Shown in pieces: positions 41,264-52,870 of a stretch of 64,000 bases of DNA; the stretch's first letter is position 1; every line of letters begins with the position of its first letter. The stretch covers positions 62,001 through 126,000 of the forward strand of contig NZ_SOYS01000010.1 in NCBI RefSeq assembly GCF_011808225.1, in the 5' to 3' direction. Below the pieces are notes generated by a model, which saw only the letters and a list, made by a program, of their open reading frames with translations, did not search any database and had not been told where the DNA came from. Made by a program: the position numbers and the translations under genes. This DNA is from Cedecea colo (GTDB lineage Bacteria > Pseudomonadota > Gammaproteobacteria > Enterobacterales > Enterobacteriaceae).

Positions 41264-43809
41264 ACGATTTCCTCCGCTTCTACCATAGTGACTGGAATAC
41301 GCTCATACGGCGTGGCCGGACGGTGCTGCTGACGTTCCGGCACCACCTGCACGTTCGGGTCACGCTGCGGGCTGTTGATAAAGTGTTTGAAGCGAACCTG
41401 GGCTTCCGGCGTGTTCACCGTTTCGGTCCACTCGCAGATTACTTTCTCGCGCAGACGCGTCAGCTCGGCTTCAAGCTGAGCATTCAGGCCCAGTTTGTCT
41501 TCGATGATGACTTTTTTGAGATAATCGATACCGCCTTCCAGGTTTTCCAGCCAGGACGCGGTACGGGTCAGTTTGTCCGCGGTACGGATATAGAACATCA
41601 TGAAGCGGTCGAGATATTTAATAACGGTGTCGTGGTCCAGGTCCGCAGCCAGCAGATCCGCATGACGTGGTTTCATGCCGCCGTTCCCGCATACGTACAG
41701 GTTCCAGCCTTTTTCGGTGGCGATAATACCCACGTCTTTGCCCTGCGCTTCTGCACATTCACGGGTGCAGCCAGAAACGCCAAACTTCATTTTGTGCGGG
41801 GTACGGATGCCTTTATAACGATTTTCCAGCTCAACGCCGAAGCCCACGCTATCGCCCACGCCGTAACGGCACCAGGTGCTACCCACGCAGGTTTTCGCCA
41901 TGCGCAACGCCTTGGCATAGGCATGACCGGTTTCAAATCCTGCTTCAATCAACTGACGCCAGATTTCCGGCAAATCGTCTTTCTGCGCGCCGAACAGGCC
42001 GATACGCTGAGAGCCGGTAATTTTGGTGTAAAGGTTATATTCACGTGCGATACGACCAACGACCATCAGTCCCTCCGGCGTAATTTCGCCGCCGGCAGAA
42101 CGTGGGATTACCGAGTAGGTGCCGTCTTTCTGGATATTGCCAAGGAAATTATCGTTGGTTTCCTGGAGCGGGGTGTGCTGAGGTTCGAGCACGTAATCGT
42201 TCCAGCAGGAGGCCAGCAGAGAACCTACGGTTGGCTTACAGACTTCGCAGCCGTAGCCTTTACCGTATTTGGTCAACAGTTCGTCGAAGGTTTTAATGCC
42301 TTCCACGCGGATCAGGTGATACAGCTCCTGGCGGGAGAAAGCGAAGTGCTCGCACAGGTTGTTGTTTACTTCAATGCCCTGTTTGGCCAGTTCAGCGTTC
42401 AGCACCTGCGTTACCAGCGGAATACAGCCGCCGCAGCCGGTGCCGGCTTTGGTTTCTGCTTTCAGCGCCGCAACGGTGTGGCAACCTTTGTTGATGGCGC
42501 TAATCAGATCGCCTTTAGTGACATCAAAGCATGAACAGATCTGCGCGGTATCCGGCAGCTTGTCTACCCCAATGGATGGTTTACCGCTACCCGCGTGAGA
42601 GGGCAGGATCAGGGCATCAGGGTTTTCCGGCAGTTCAATGGCGTTCAGCACAAGTTGCAGCAGGTTGCCATAATCGCTGGTGTCGCCAACCAGCACCGCG
42701 CCCAGCAGGGTTTTGTTGTCTTCGCTGACCACCAGGCGTTTATAAACTTCTTTGCTTTCATCCAGATAGACGTAGCTACGGGCGTTCGGTGTGCGGGCGT
42801 GCGCATCGCCAATGCCGCCAACGTCCACGCCCAGCAGTTTTAGCTTGGCGCTCATGTCCGCGCCTTCAAAGGCGTTTTCGCTGCCCAGCAGATGATCGGC
42901 TGTGACCTGCGCCATTTTGTAACCCGGAGCAACCAGGCCGTACACGCGGTTGTGCCAGCTTGCGCATTCGCCGATTGCGTAGATGTCCGGGTCAGAGGTC
43001 TGGCAACTGTCGTTGATGGCGATACCGCCGCGCTGCGCTGTGGCCAGCCCACACTGGGTAGCCAGCTTATCGCGTGGACGGATACCGGTTGAGAAGACGA
43101 TAAAGTCGATTTCAAGCTCGCTACCGTCAGCAAAACGCATAGTCTTACGCGCTTCTTTCCCTTCCTGGAGAATCTCCAGGGTATTTTTGCTGGTGTGCAC
43201 GCGCACGCCCATGCTTTCGATTTTGTTGCGTAACTGCTCGCCACCCATCTGGTCAAGCTGTTCTGCCATCAGCATTGGCGCGAATTCGATAACGTGGGTT
43301 TCCACGCCAAGGTTTTTCAGGGCGCCTGCCGCTTCCAGACCCAGCAGGCCGCCGCCGACAACGGCGCCGCGTTTGCTGCGACGTGCGCAGGCTTCGATGG
43401 CGTTCAAATCTTCGATGGTGCGGTAGACGAAGCAGTCCTGCGTTTCGGAACCTTTAATCGGCGGGATCCACGGGTAGGAGCCTGTCGCCATAACCAGTTT
43501 GTCGTAATACAGGGTACGGCCGGTATTAGAGTGGATCACTTTCTCCTGGCGGTTAATAGTGATGGCGCGTTCGCCCACCAGCACATTAATGCCGTGCTTC
43601 TCATAGAAGCCTTCGCGAACCAAAGATAGTTCTTCAGCGGTATGGTGAGAAAAATAGGAAGAGAGATGCACGCGGTCATAGGCTTTGCGCGGCTCTTCAC
43701 AGAAGACGGTAATGTCGAACTGGCCGGGCTGAGCTTTATCGAGTAAGTCCTCAATAAAGCGATGGCCGACCATGCCATTACCGATAATTGCGATTTTGAC
43801 TTTGCTCAT
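41260..43809 (-). CDS. nirB: NirB, NADH-dependent nitrite reductase large subunit
   Basis: Cytoplasmic siroheme enzyme reducing nitrite to ammonium. It has 849 residues (E. coli 847): an FAD/NADH oxidoreductase domain (GNGMVGHRFIEDLL; VVGGGLLGLEAAGAL), BFD-like [2Fe-2S] domains (CSCFDVTKG and CGGCIPLV) and a C-terminal sulfite/nitrite reductase domain with the siroheme/4Fe-4S cysteines in CVGSTWCRYGVGDS and FGVSGCTRECAEAQ. It is first in nirBDC-cysG, under FNR and NarL/NarP. Confidence 0.98.
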   Translation of the reverse strand: MSKVKIAIIGNGMVGHRFIEDLLDKAQPGQFDITVFCEEPRKAYDRVHLSSYFSHHTAEELSLVREGFYEKHGINVLVGERAITINRQEKVIHSNTGRTLYYDKLVMATGSYPWIPPIKGSETQDCFVYRTIEDLNAIEACARRSKRGAVVGGGLLGLEAAGALKNLGVETHVIEFAPMLMAEQLDQMGGEQLRNKIESMGVRVHTSKNTLEILQEGKEARKTMRFADGSELEIDFIVFSTGIRPRDKLATQCGLATAQRGGIAINDSCQTSDPDIYAIGECASWHNRVYGLVAPGYKMAQVTADHLLGSENAFEGADMSAKLKLLGVDVGGIGDAHARTPNARSYVYLDESKEVYKRLVVSEDNKTLLGAVLVGDTSDYGNLLQLVLNAIELPENPDALILPSHAGSGKPSIGVDKLPDTAQICSCFDVTKGDLISAINKGCHTVAALKAETKAGTGCGGCIPLVTQVLNAELAKQGIEVNNNLCEHFAFSRQELYHLIRVEGIKTFDELLTKYGKGYGCEVCKPTVGSLLASCWNDYVLEPQHTPLQETNDNFLGNIQKDGTYSVIPRSAGGEITPEGLMVVGRIAREYNLYTKITGSQRIGLFGAQKDDLPEIWRQLIEAGFETGHAYAKALRMAKTCVGSTWCRYGVGDSVGFGVELENRYKGIRTPHKMKFGVSGCTRECAEAQGKDVGIIATEKGWNLYVCGNGGMKPRHADLLAADLDHDTVIKYLDRFMMFYIRTADKLTRTASWLENLEGGIDYLKKVIIEDKLGLNAQLEAELTRLREKVICEWTETVNTPEAQVRFKHFINSPQRDPNVQVVPERQQHRPATPYERIPVTMVEAEEIV

Positions 43810-43867
43810 AATTGCCTCAATTTCTTTTCTATTACCGCCTACCTTAACGATTCAGCAAAGGCGATTA

Positions 43868-43881
43868 TTGATATAAATCAA
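43868..43881 (-). promoter_or_regulatory. FNR site of the nirB promoter
   Basis: TTGATATAAATCAA is a perfect TTGAT-N4-ATCAA palindrome. Placed at -41.5 it predicts a transcription start near 43833, about 24 bases before the nirB start codon. Confidence 0.9.
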
Positions 43882-43894
43882 ATACGCCTTTGTA

Positions 43895-43910
43895 TACCTC
43901 TTAAGGGGTA
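43895..43910 (-). promoter_or_regulatory. NarL/NarP 7-2-7 site of the nirB promoter
   Basis: TACCTCTTAAGGGGTA is an inverted pair of heptamers spaced by two bases. Its centre is 28 bp from the FNR centre, as at -69.5 and -41.5 in E. coli nirB. Nitrate/nitrite induction is expected. Confidence 0.85.
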
Positions 43911-44084
43911 TGTGGTTGATTTGAGGATGTTTTTCTAAGTTGTGGAATTGGTTGCTTTTTCGCCAGAAGGTGGCGTTGGGCGGATCGGGGCGTGAGGTAA
44001 AAATAATAGCGTTACAACGGAGATGAAACTCGAATTGGTTCAGCGCCTGCGGCTGAAATGCGGTAAAGGGTTACCGAAGAAGAA

Positions 44085-44108
44085 CCCTCTCCCCGGCAGG
44101 AGAGAGGG
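44085..44108 (-). terminator. Hairpin after tsgA
   Basis: CCCTCTCCCCGG and AGGAGAGAGGG form a strong stem 8 bp past the tsgA stop, without a long T run. The remainder of the 307 bp tsgA-nirB gap is occupied by the nirB promoter. Confidence 0.6.
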
Positions 44109-44116
44109 CGGCAAAC

Positions 44117-45304
44117 TTAGTGAGTAGCAGCCGCTGCGTTATGCTGGCGGTGTTTGGTCACCAGACCGAGCATCACACACATCACAAAGACCACGGCGTA
44201 CAGTCCGTTTGCGGTTTGCAGCGCCGCATGTGGGCCGCTGTGGGCAACAATCGGGCCGGTAACCACGAAGGTCAACATGGTGCCGATGGTACCGCAGGTC
44301 AGGACGAAGTTAACCAGCTTCGGCGAAGCGATTTTAGTTTGCAGCGAACCAAGCGTAATGATGGTGGTATAAATCGCGCTGGAGAAGAAGCCCAGAGCCA
44401 GGATAAACCACGCCAGGTGCGCGGGTTCGCCGGTGTTGAACAGGTACATCAGCACCGTTGCTGCACCCGCCAGCACCATCAGTATGCGCTGCAGATCGAA
44501 GAAGCGCAGAACGAAGCTGAAAATCCACATGCCGACCATGTACGACATCCAGAAATCGCTCACCAGCGTGCCTGCGTCGTTAATGTTCATGCCCAGGCTT
44601 TTGGCGTATTCAGGAACCCACGAGATGAAGCCCAGCTGGCCGAGGATGTAGCACAGCGCCGCGACAGACAGAAACAGCACGCCGATGCCCCATTTTTCTT
44701 TCGCGACCGGTTGAGCGTCATCTTTTTTCGCGTGTTTGCCCAGCGCCGGGAATTCACAGCCCAGAGTCAGCAGGAAAATAGCAACGTACACCAGACCGAT
44801 GCAGACGTAGACCCAGTACCAGTTGATGCTGCGCGCCAGAAGAATCGCGGCAATCATCGGGAAGATCATCCCCGCCATGCTGAAGAAAGAGTCGGTAAAC
44901 AGCAGGCGTGAACCGCGCTGACGGCCTTCATACATATGGGTGATGAGGAAAGTACCAATCGACATGGTGATCCCGCTGACCAGACCCAGAACAAACATCG
45001 AAGCGGAGAAGATAGTCAGATTATGGCCCAGAATCAGCCCGGCTACGGCCAGGATCATTAGCCCGAAGCCAAAGCGTAACTGGGTTTTCAGCGGCACGAT
45101 TTCCATCAGCCAGGCGTTCAGGAAGATTGAGATCAGAATGCCGGCGTTCAGGAAGGTGAAGGTATTACTCATGCTGGAAACGGGCAACTGGAAGTATTCT
45201 GCGATGTTTCCCATCACCATCCCGGTGACAATCACCAACGCACCGGTCAGGGCGTAGGAGAAAAAGCTGATCCATAGCAGCTTGGTACGGTTGCTGTTAG
45301 TCAT
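44117..45304 (-). CDS. tsgA: TsgA, major facilitator superfamily transporter
   Basis: Twelve-span membrane protein of 395 residues in the sugar-porter-like branch of the MFS. The substrate is unknown; the gene was named from pH- or selenite-responsive expression in Salmonella. The start [19 protein letters not shown] is canonical. It is divergent from ppiA, with a 280 bp regulatory gap. Confidence 0.93.
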   Translation of the reverse strand: MTNSNRTKLLWISFFSYALTGALVIVTGMVMGNIAEYFQLPVSSMSNTFTFLNAGILISIFLNAWLMEIVPLKTQLRFGFGLMILAVAGLILGHNLTIFSASMFVLGLVSGITMSIGTFLITHMYEGRQRGSRLLFTDSFFSMAGMIFPMIAAILLARSINWYWVYVCIGLVYVAIFLLTLGCEFPALGKHAKKDDAQPVAKEKWGIGVLFLSVAALCYILGQLGFISWVPEYAKSLGMNINDAGTLVSDFWMSYMVGMWIFSFVLRFFDLQRILMVLAGAATVLMYLFNTGEPAHLAWFILALGFFSSAIYTTIITLGSLQTKIASPKLVNFVLTCGTIGTMLTFVVTGPIVAHSGPHAALQTANGLYAVVFVMCVMLGLVTKHRQHNAAAATH

Positions 45305-45386
45305 ATCTTGCCTGTGAATAGAAGTGTAAAGCGCATTGACGGCGCTGAGAGCGGGTGAATTTTATCCATGAACGTGATCTATTTAA

Positions 45387-46157
<771 letters not shown>

Positions 46158-46264
46158 ACCCCTGCGCGCGGGTCGTTTTGGCTCGCGCTCTGCCCACTCC
46201 CCGGCAACAGTGCAGAATGCTGCTTATACTTGTGGCAAAACAGCAATGCATTAAGGGAGGCGAT

Positions 46265-46435
46265 ATGGGCAAGAAACTCACCGAAAAGCAAAAATCCCGT
46301 CTGTGGCAGCAGCAGCGCAGCCGCTCATTTCAGGCCAGCAATCGGCTGGAAGGCGTTGAAGTTGCGCTGATTACGCTCACGCGTGATGAAGCCCTGACTC
46401 GCATTAGCGAAGTGCGGGGTCACTATGAGCGATAA
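46265..46435 (+). CDS. yhfG: YhfG, antitoxin-like partner of Fic
   Basis: Fifty-six residue protein with a helix carrying the Fic inhibitory motif S-x-x-x-E-G as SNRLEG (Ser25, Glu29, Gly30). In class I Fic systems this glutamate blocks ATP gamma-phosphate binding in the Fic active site. It overlaps fic by 11 bp, the usual antitoxin-first order. A ribosome site GGGAGG lies upstream. Confidence 0.92.
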   Translation: MGKKLTEKQKSRLWQQQRSRSFQASNRLEGVEVALITLTRDEALTRISEVRGHYER

Positions 46436-47027
46436 ATTTGGCGAAGGGCGCGATCCCTATTTCTGGTCTGGTATTCATGTCCTGCGTAACCGGCTTAACA
46501 TACATGAGGCGCAACGGCTGCAAGAAGCTGAGGCTGAACTTACCGCGTTACGGGCGGCCACCATCGAACTCGGCCCGATGCGCATGGGCCTGCCGTGGCT
46601 GTGTTCTATTCATCAGCAGCTTTTCCAGGACGTTTTCGACTGGGCCGGTGAGCTGAGGAAAGTAGATATCTATCAGGGTGATACGCGTTTCTGTCATTTT
46701 GAGTATATCGAAAACGAAGGCAACGATTTGATGCAGGAGCTGGAGGATGAACGCTACCTGACCGATCTTGAGAAGCCGGAATTTATCGAGCGGCTGGCAT
46801 ACTACTACTGTGAAATAAACGTGCTTCATCCGTTCCGTATCGGCAGTGGCCGGGCGCAGCGTGTGTTCTTCGAACAGCTGGCCATCCATGCGGGCTATAC
46901 GCTGGACTGGAGCAAAACAGAACAGGATGTCTGGCAGGCCGCCAACCAGGCGGGAGCCCTGGGCGACCTTAAGCCGCTCACGGCGATTTTTACTAAAGTG
47001 GTGAGCGAGGCGCGAGAAAGCGAATAG
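46425..47027 (+). CDS. fic: Fic, Fic-domain protein with a degenerate AMPylation motif
   Basis: Fic-fold protein of 200 residues. The catalytic His135 is kept in [15 protein letters not shown]. Against the canonical HPFx(D/E)GNGRxxR, the acidic residue is Ile and the Asn is Ser, while the later Arg is present (Leu in E. coli K-12). Metal binding, and so AMP transfer, is doubtful, as suspected for the E. coli protein. Cell-filamentation effects in E. coli came from a mutant allele. It is coupled to yhfG and followed by pabA after 33 bp. Confidence 0.93.
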   Translation: MSDKFGEGRDPYFWSGIHVLRNRLNIHEAQRLQEAEAELTALRAATIELGPMRMGLPWLCSIHQQLFQDVFDWAGELRKVDIYQGDTRFCHFEYIENEGNDLMQELEDERYLTDLEKPEFIERLAYYYCEINVLHPFRIGSGRAQRVFFEQLAIHAGYTLDWSKTEQDVWQAANQAGALGDLKPLTAIFTKVVSEARESE

Positions 47028-47060
47028 AATAGCGCGGTTCTTTATTCTACCGGAGCCGCC

Positions 47061-48936
<1,876 letters not shown>

Positions 48937-48947
48937 ACGGCTAAGCC

Positions 48948-48979
48948 GGCGCCATCCAACGTTTTTTGCTGGATAGCGC
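48948..48979. terminator. argD/yhfK hairpin, REP-like
   Basis: GGCGCCATCCA pairs with TGGATAGCGC around an ACGTTTTTTGC loop; ACCCTACGG follows, as in REP-type units of the window. It sits between two convergent genes. Confidence 0.6.
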
Positions 48980-48993
48980 TTCGTTTATGCACC

Positions 48994-51093
48994 CTACGGC
49001 CGTCCCAGACGGCGGTTCAGCCAGATGCCATGATGCGGGCGCTGACGCCATGCTACTGACGAAATGGTATGCAGGATGTTGAGGTGCCCAAGTACCCGCT
49101 GTAAATGCTGCTCCATGGTGCTTAATGGCCCGGTGGGCAGCGCTTCAGCATCCAGAATGGTTGCGTTTTTCGTCTCCCCGGCCCCGTCATATTCAAGTCT
49201 CTGCTGGCATCGTTGCAGGGCGATTTCACAGGCCTGCAAATAACGCTGCGCCAGATCCGGCGTGAGCATGTTGTGCTCTCGCGCCAGCGTGGTCATCGCA
49301 TTGATATGTTCAACGATAAACTGGCTATGGGTCACCCACAGTTTCATGTCTTCCAGATAATGCGAATTAAATCCCGGCTCCAGCATCGCCTGATTGAGAG
49401 AGTTAAACAGCGCATTGTGGGCCTGATTTACCTTCATGCGCTGATAAGCCAGCGGCGTGGGTTCAGGGTTAGAGCTCAATATCAAGCGGATAGCATTCTG
49501 GTCGTTTTCCAGCGCGTCGTGGGCATTCTGGCGCAGCAGGCCGCTTTGCCACTGCGGCCATAGCCAGACCATGCCGCCAAAGGCAATCAGACAGCCGAGC
49601 AGGGTATCTATCAGGCGGGGCACGATATATTGCTCGGCGCTCAGCGTAATCAATTGCAGGGTATAAACAGCGGTGACGGTAAAACCAATGGTTGCCCAGC
49701 CGTAGCTTTTGCGAATAAAGAGATAGCTCACCAGCGTGATGATAAGCATCGCGGTTAAGGCGATATATTGTGGAAAATGGAAGTGCAGGGTGAAACCGGC
49801 GATCGCCAGCCCGGCCATGGTGCCAGCCGAACGGTGCAGGATACGCACCCGTGTCGCACCGTAGCCGTTTTGCGTCACAAACATGACGGTCATCAGGATC
49901 CAGTAGGGCTTAGGCAGATGCAAAGAGGCGCCGAGCAGGCTGGCAATGGTCAGCATAACGCCGAGCCGGGCTGAGTTACGCAGCGCGGCAGATTTAAATG
50001 ACAGATAGCTTTTAAGCGCATCCCACAGCGGCAGACGGCGCTGGCGATCTTCCATCAGGTCGCGCACATAGAGAGGACGCTGGGTTCGCAGGACGCGCGC
50101 GATGCGGCTGAAGTGATAGTGGCAGAATTGTCCGACGGGATTGTCGGGGTGCTGGCGCGCAATTTTCTCCAGCGCTTCGATTTGCTTATCCATCACAAAA
50201 CGCCGCGGGTAGCGGTGATACAGAATGTCGTCGGCCAGCACGCGTAACCGTGCTGCGATAGTTTGCGCATTCCAGCGAATGACGGCTTCGGCATGGCTCT
50301 GTTCCACGAGCTTTTGCACCTCTTCCGGCTGGTGCAGGCTAACCGAGATGTGCTCCTGAAGATCGAGGGCAATCTGGAAGACGCGCAGCAGGCGTTTATA
50401 ACCGTTCTGCTGGTTAGCCGCCAGCATGTGCAGCTGTTGATAACAAACGGTGATCAGGTCGACGGCTTTTTGCTGCCGGGCGAGCAGGGGCGGCAGCGCT
50501 TTTTCCGGATCCGTGTGCTGGGTTAATAAGCCATATTTGGCTTCGCAATAGTCTGCAAGCTGGCGGTAGAGCAGGCTTAACGACTCACGCAGCGGCTGTT
50601 CGCGCCATAGCCAGTACCAGAACCAGTTAAACCCTCCGTACCAGATGGTGCCGCAAACATACAGCAGCATTGGTTTCCAGATGGGCATATTCCCGGCCAT
50701 GCTGAGCGTGAAAATTGCTGCAATTAGCGAGGCGGGCAGCAGCCGGGCATGAAGCGCGCTAATCTCCGCGGTGACGCCCAGCAGCAGCGCCATCGCCAGT
50801 AAAATGACGGGAAGGGGAACCGAAGTATAAAGCAGCAAAAGCTGCATAATCAGGCTGCTGAGTGCAAACAGGCTACCGCCGATAATCAACCGCCGGAAGA
50901 AGCGTTTATGGGGTGTATCCAGACCGGCAATATTGCAGCATGCAGGCACTAATGAGAAAAGCAGGCCATTTTGCAGGCTGCCCAGCATCAGACCTACCGC
51001 CACGGGAAGACACAGCACCAGCGTTTGCCGCAGTGCATAGTTAACCTCAGGGTGATAAATCAGTCGGCGCCACATAGATTCATCATACTTCAA
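48994..51093 (-). CDS. yhfK: YhfK, YccS/YhfK-family inner membrane protein
   Basis: Membrane protein of 699 residues of the FUSC/YccS-type family, suspected to act in efflux; the substrate is unknown. Two blocks of membrane segments (about residues 15-170 and 375-520) are separated and followed by cytoplasmic helical domains. It is convergent with argD and lies downstream of crp, from which it is separated by a composite repeat. Confidence 0.92.
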   Translation of the reverse strand: MKYDESMWRRLIYHPEVNYALRQTLVLCLPVAVGLMLGSLQNGLLFSLVPACCNIAGLDTPHKRFFRRLIIGGSLFALSSLIMQLLLLYTSVPLPVILLAMALLLGVTAEISALHARLLPASLIAAIFTLSMAGNMPIWKPMLLYVCGTIWYGGFNWFWYWLWREQPLRESLSLLYRQLADYCEAKYGLLTQHTDPEKALPPLLARQQKAVDLITVCYQQLHMLAANQQNGYKRLLRVFQIALDLQEHISVSLHQPEEVQKLVEQSHAEAVIRWNAQTIAARLRVLADDILYHRYPRRFVMDKQIEALEKIARQHPDNPVGQFCHYHFSRIARVLRTQRPLYVRDLMEDRQRRLPLWDALKSYLSFKSAALRNSARLGVMLTIASLLGASLHLPKPYWILMTVMFVTQNGYGATRVRILHRSAGTMAGLAIAGFTLHFHFPQYIALTAMLIITLVSYLFIRKSYGWATIGFTVTAVYTLQLITLSAEQYIVPRLIDTLLGCLIAFGGMVWLWPQWQSGLLRQNAHDALENDQNAIRLILSSNPEPTPLAYQRMKVNQAHNALFNSLNQAMLEPGFNSHYLEDMKLWVTHSQFIVEHINAMTTLAREHNMLTPDLAQRYLQACEIALQRCQQRLEYDGAGETKNATILDAEALPTGPLSTMEQHLQRVLGHLNILHTISSVAWRQRPHHGIWLNRRLGRP

Positions 51094-51102
51094 GCTGCAA
51101 GG

Positions 51103-51264
51103 GATGTTGGCTGCGTTTACTTATCCCGGACACTTATTTAAGTAAGCTGCTGGGGATTATTCCCCCTTCCAGGGGCCGCTGTGTGCAGCGTTCGAAACGG
51201 CTTACGCAGATTTTGTCACTCCCTTGCCGCCTGGCTGCAACGCAAATTATTTAGCGCTGGCGAA
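51103..51264. repeat. Composite enterobacterial palindromic repeat between crp and yhfK
   Basis: Left part: TACTTCAAGCTGCAAGGGA, TTGGCTGCGTTTACTTATCC and TATTTAAGTAAGCTGCTGGG (51103-51165). Right part: CACTCCCTTGCCGCCTGGCT and GCAACGCAAATTATTTAGCG (51218-51256). The outer ends are roughly inverted repeats (CTTCAAGCTGCA against CTGCAACGCAAATT). The design is that of the TTCAAGTTGCA palindromic repeats of enterics, but about 50 bp of unrelated sequence (51166-51217) sits in the middle. It is not one of the four two-hairpin elements. Confidence 0.65.
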
Positions 51265-51279
51265 GGAAGTGTAGAGATA

Positions 51280-51312
51280 AAAAAGGCGTGTTACCGAAGC
51301 GACACGCCATTT
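51280..51312 (-). terminator. crp terminator
   Basis: On the reverse strand GGCGTGT, loop CGCTTCGGTA, ACACGCC and then TTTTTTATC, 13 bp past the crp stop. Confidence 0.88.
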
Positions 51313-51324
51313 TGTGGACGGAGA

Positions 51325-51957
51325 TTAACGAGTGCCGTAAACGACGATCGTTTTACCGTGAGCTGAAATCAAGTTTTGATCTTCCAGCATTTTCAGGATA
51401 CGGCCTACTGTTTCGCGGGAGCAGCCAACAATCTGACCGATTTCCTGGCGGGTAATTTTAATCTGCATACCATCCGGGTGGGTCATGGCGTCAGGCTGTT
51501 TTGCCAGATTCAGCAGCGTCTGAGCAATGCGGCCGGTGACGTCGAGGAAGGCAAGGTTACCTACTTTTTCTGACGTGACCTGCAGGCGACGCGCCATCTG
51601 GGAAGACAGACGCATCAGAATGTCCGGGTTGACCTGGATAAGCTGGCGGAATTTTTTATAAGAAATTTCAGCCACTTCGCACGCCGTTTTCGCACGAACC
51701 CAGGCGCTGCGCTCCTGACCTTCTTCAAACAGGCCTAATTCACCGATAAAATCGCCCTGATTCAGATAGGAGAGGATCATTTCCTTGCCCTCTTCATCTT
51801 TGATCAGCACTGCCACAGAGCCTTTGACGATGTAATACAGCGTCTCTGCTTTTTCACCCTGGTGGATCAGCGTGCTTTTCGATGGATACTTATGAATGTG
51901 GCAATGGGACAAGAACCATTCGAGGGTCGGGTCTGTTTGCGGTTTGCCAAGCACCAT
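51325..51957 (-). CDS. crp: CRP, cAMP receptor protein
   Basis: Global regulator binding TGTGA-N6-TCACA with cAMP. It has 210 residues: a cyclic nucleotide-binding domain ([20 protein letters not shown], with the Arg and Ser that hold the phosphate), the C helix and a C-terminal helix-turn-helix ([19 protein letters not shown]). Compared with the E. coli protein as I remember it, the only difference I noticed is Ser for Ala at residue 118. It controls malT and pckA in this window. Confidence 0.99.
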   Translation of the reverse strand: MVLGKPQTDPTLEWFLSHCHIHKYPSKSTLIHQGEKAETLYYIVKGSVAVLIKDEEGKEMILSYLNQGDFIGELGLFEEGQERSAWVRAKTACEVAEISYKKFRQLIQVNPDILMRLSSQMARRLQVTSEKVGNLAFLDVTGRIAQTLLNLAKQPDAMTHPDGMQIKITRQEIGQIVGCSRETVGRILKMLEDQNLISAHGKTIVVYGTR

Positions 51958-52082
51958 GCGCGGTTATCCTCTGTTATAAACTGGCTACCAAAGGCGGGAT
52001 GCAAAACCTCCTGCCCGGCGTTGCAATCGTTAGAATATATCCCACTCGGGGGAAATGGCCTGCAAGTCAAGCTTGCCGCCTG

Positions 52083-52120
52083 TAATTAGTGATGTCCTCT
52101 GCAGACATCCATCACATCAA
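52083..52120. promoter_or_regulatory. Candidate CRP-type palindrome between crp and yhfA
   Basis: The stretch TAGTGATGTC...GACATCCATCACAT is an imperfect inverted repeat containing TGTGATGGATGTC on the reverse strand. Divergent and autoregulatory CRP sites are known in this gap in E. coli, so it is a fair candidate, but the second half site is weak. The 315 bp gap holds no gene that I can support. Confidence 0.4.
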
Positions 52121-52272
52121 TGTATCGAATGTTGCATCCGGATTGTTTTAGCATAGCTTTTGACAGGTGTCTCCTATTGTCTCGTTTCAGCATGACGCAG
52201 GTCGCCTTCCGTTGCCAGTTTTGCCGCATCCGCGTACTCTGAAAGGAAATTTCTTCAATAGGAGTAAGCAAA

Positions 52273-52677
52273 ATGCAGGCACGAGTTAAATGGGTTGAGG
52301 GGTTAACGTTCCTGGGTGAATCGGCTTCAGGTCACCAGGTTCTGATGGACGGGAATTCAGGTGATAAAGCACCCAGCCCGATGGAGATGGTACTGATGGC
52401 TGCGGGAGGTTGTAGCGCCATCGACGTGGTGTCTATTTTGCAAAAAGGCCGCCACGACGTGACGGATTGCGAGGTGAAACTGACGTCTGAACGTCGCGAA
52501 GAAGCGCCGCGTCTGTTTACCCATATCAACCTGCATTTCATCGTGACCGGCAAAGACCTGAAGGACAATGCCGTGTCCCGCGCCGTAGATCTGTCCGCCG
52601 AGAAATATTGTTCGGTTGCGCTGATGCTTGAGAAAGCCGCAAATATCACGCACAGCTATGAAGTTATCGAAGCTTAA
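52273..52677 (+). CDS. yhfA: YhfA, OsmC-family protein
   Basis: OsmC/Ohr-fold protein of 134 residues with a cysteine in GGCSAIDVV near residue 57 and a second in EKYCSVALM near 115, the positions used by peroxide-reducing relatives. The function is unproven. It is divergent from crp and convergent with prkB across copy D of the dispersed element. Confidence 0.93.
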   Translation: MQARVKWVEGLTFLGESASGHQVLMDGNSGDKAPSPMEMVLMAAGGCSAIDVVSILQKGRHDVTDCEVKLTSERREEAPRLFTHINLHFIVTGKDLKDNAVSRAVDLSAEKYCSVALMLEKAANITHSYEVIEA

Positions 52678-52681
52678 CAGG

Positions 52682-52707
52682 CTAAGGGCGGCGGATTGTC
52701 GCCCTTA
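52682..52707 (+). terminator. yhfA hairpin, left copy of a duplicated hairpin
   Basis: CTAAGGGCGGCGGATTGTCG followed by CCCTTA; flanking G and C extend the stem. It begins 5 bp past the yhfA stop. 23 of its 26 bases recur at 52845-52870 beyond copy D. Confidence 0.7.
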
Positions 52708-52844
52708 GCCTGATGACAAACCTCATGGCTTGCGAAGCGCTGAAATACATCTTTGGTAAAATTAACGGGAAAATTAATTTATTGATTTTCAGCAGCTCGA
52801 TGCCAAAGAAGGAAAAACCACGCTTTTTCCTTCTTTGCCGCCAC
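52708..52844 (-). repeat. Dispersed two-hairpin element, copy D
   Basis: 137 bp, same orientation as copy B: the tail TGATGACAAACCTCATGG then TTGCGAAGC; stem I (52759-52791, an AT-rich double version of AAAATTAA/TTGATTTTC); stem II (52805-52836, AAAGAAGGAAAAACC with TTTTTCCTTCTTT); end GCCGCCAC. The flanking hairpins are duplicated. No coding capacity is seen. Confidence 0.85.
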
Positions 52845-52870
52845 CTAATGACGGCGGATTGTCGCCCTAA
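52845..52870 (-). terminator. prkB hairpin, right copy of a duplicated hairpin
   Basis: CTAATGACGGCGGATTGTCG followed by CCCTAA; it overlaps the prkB stop codon (52867-52869). It is the partner of 52682-52707 across copy D, with three mismatches in 26. Confidence 0.6.

Noticed and set aside
41323-42534. 403-codon forward frame inside nirB
   Set aside because: It is fully antisense to nirB, whose motifs and cysteines are intact; no independent ribosome site or homology was recognised.
51181-51366. 61-codon forward frame between yhfK and crp
   Set aside because: It runs through a palindromic repeat and the crp terminator, with no homology or ribosome site.
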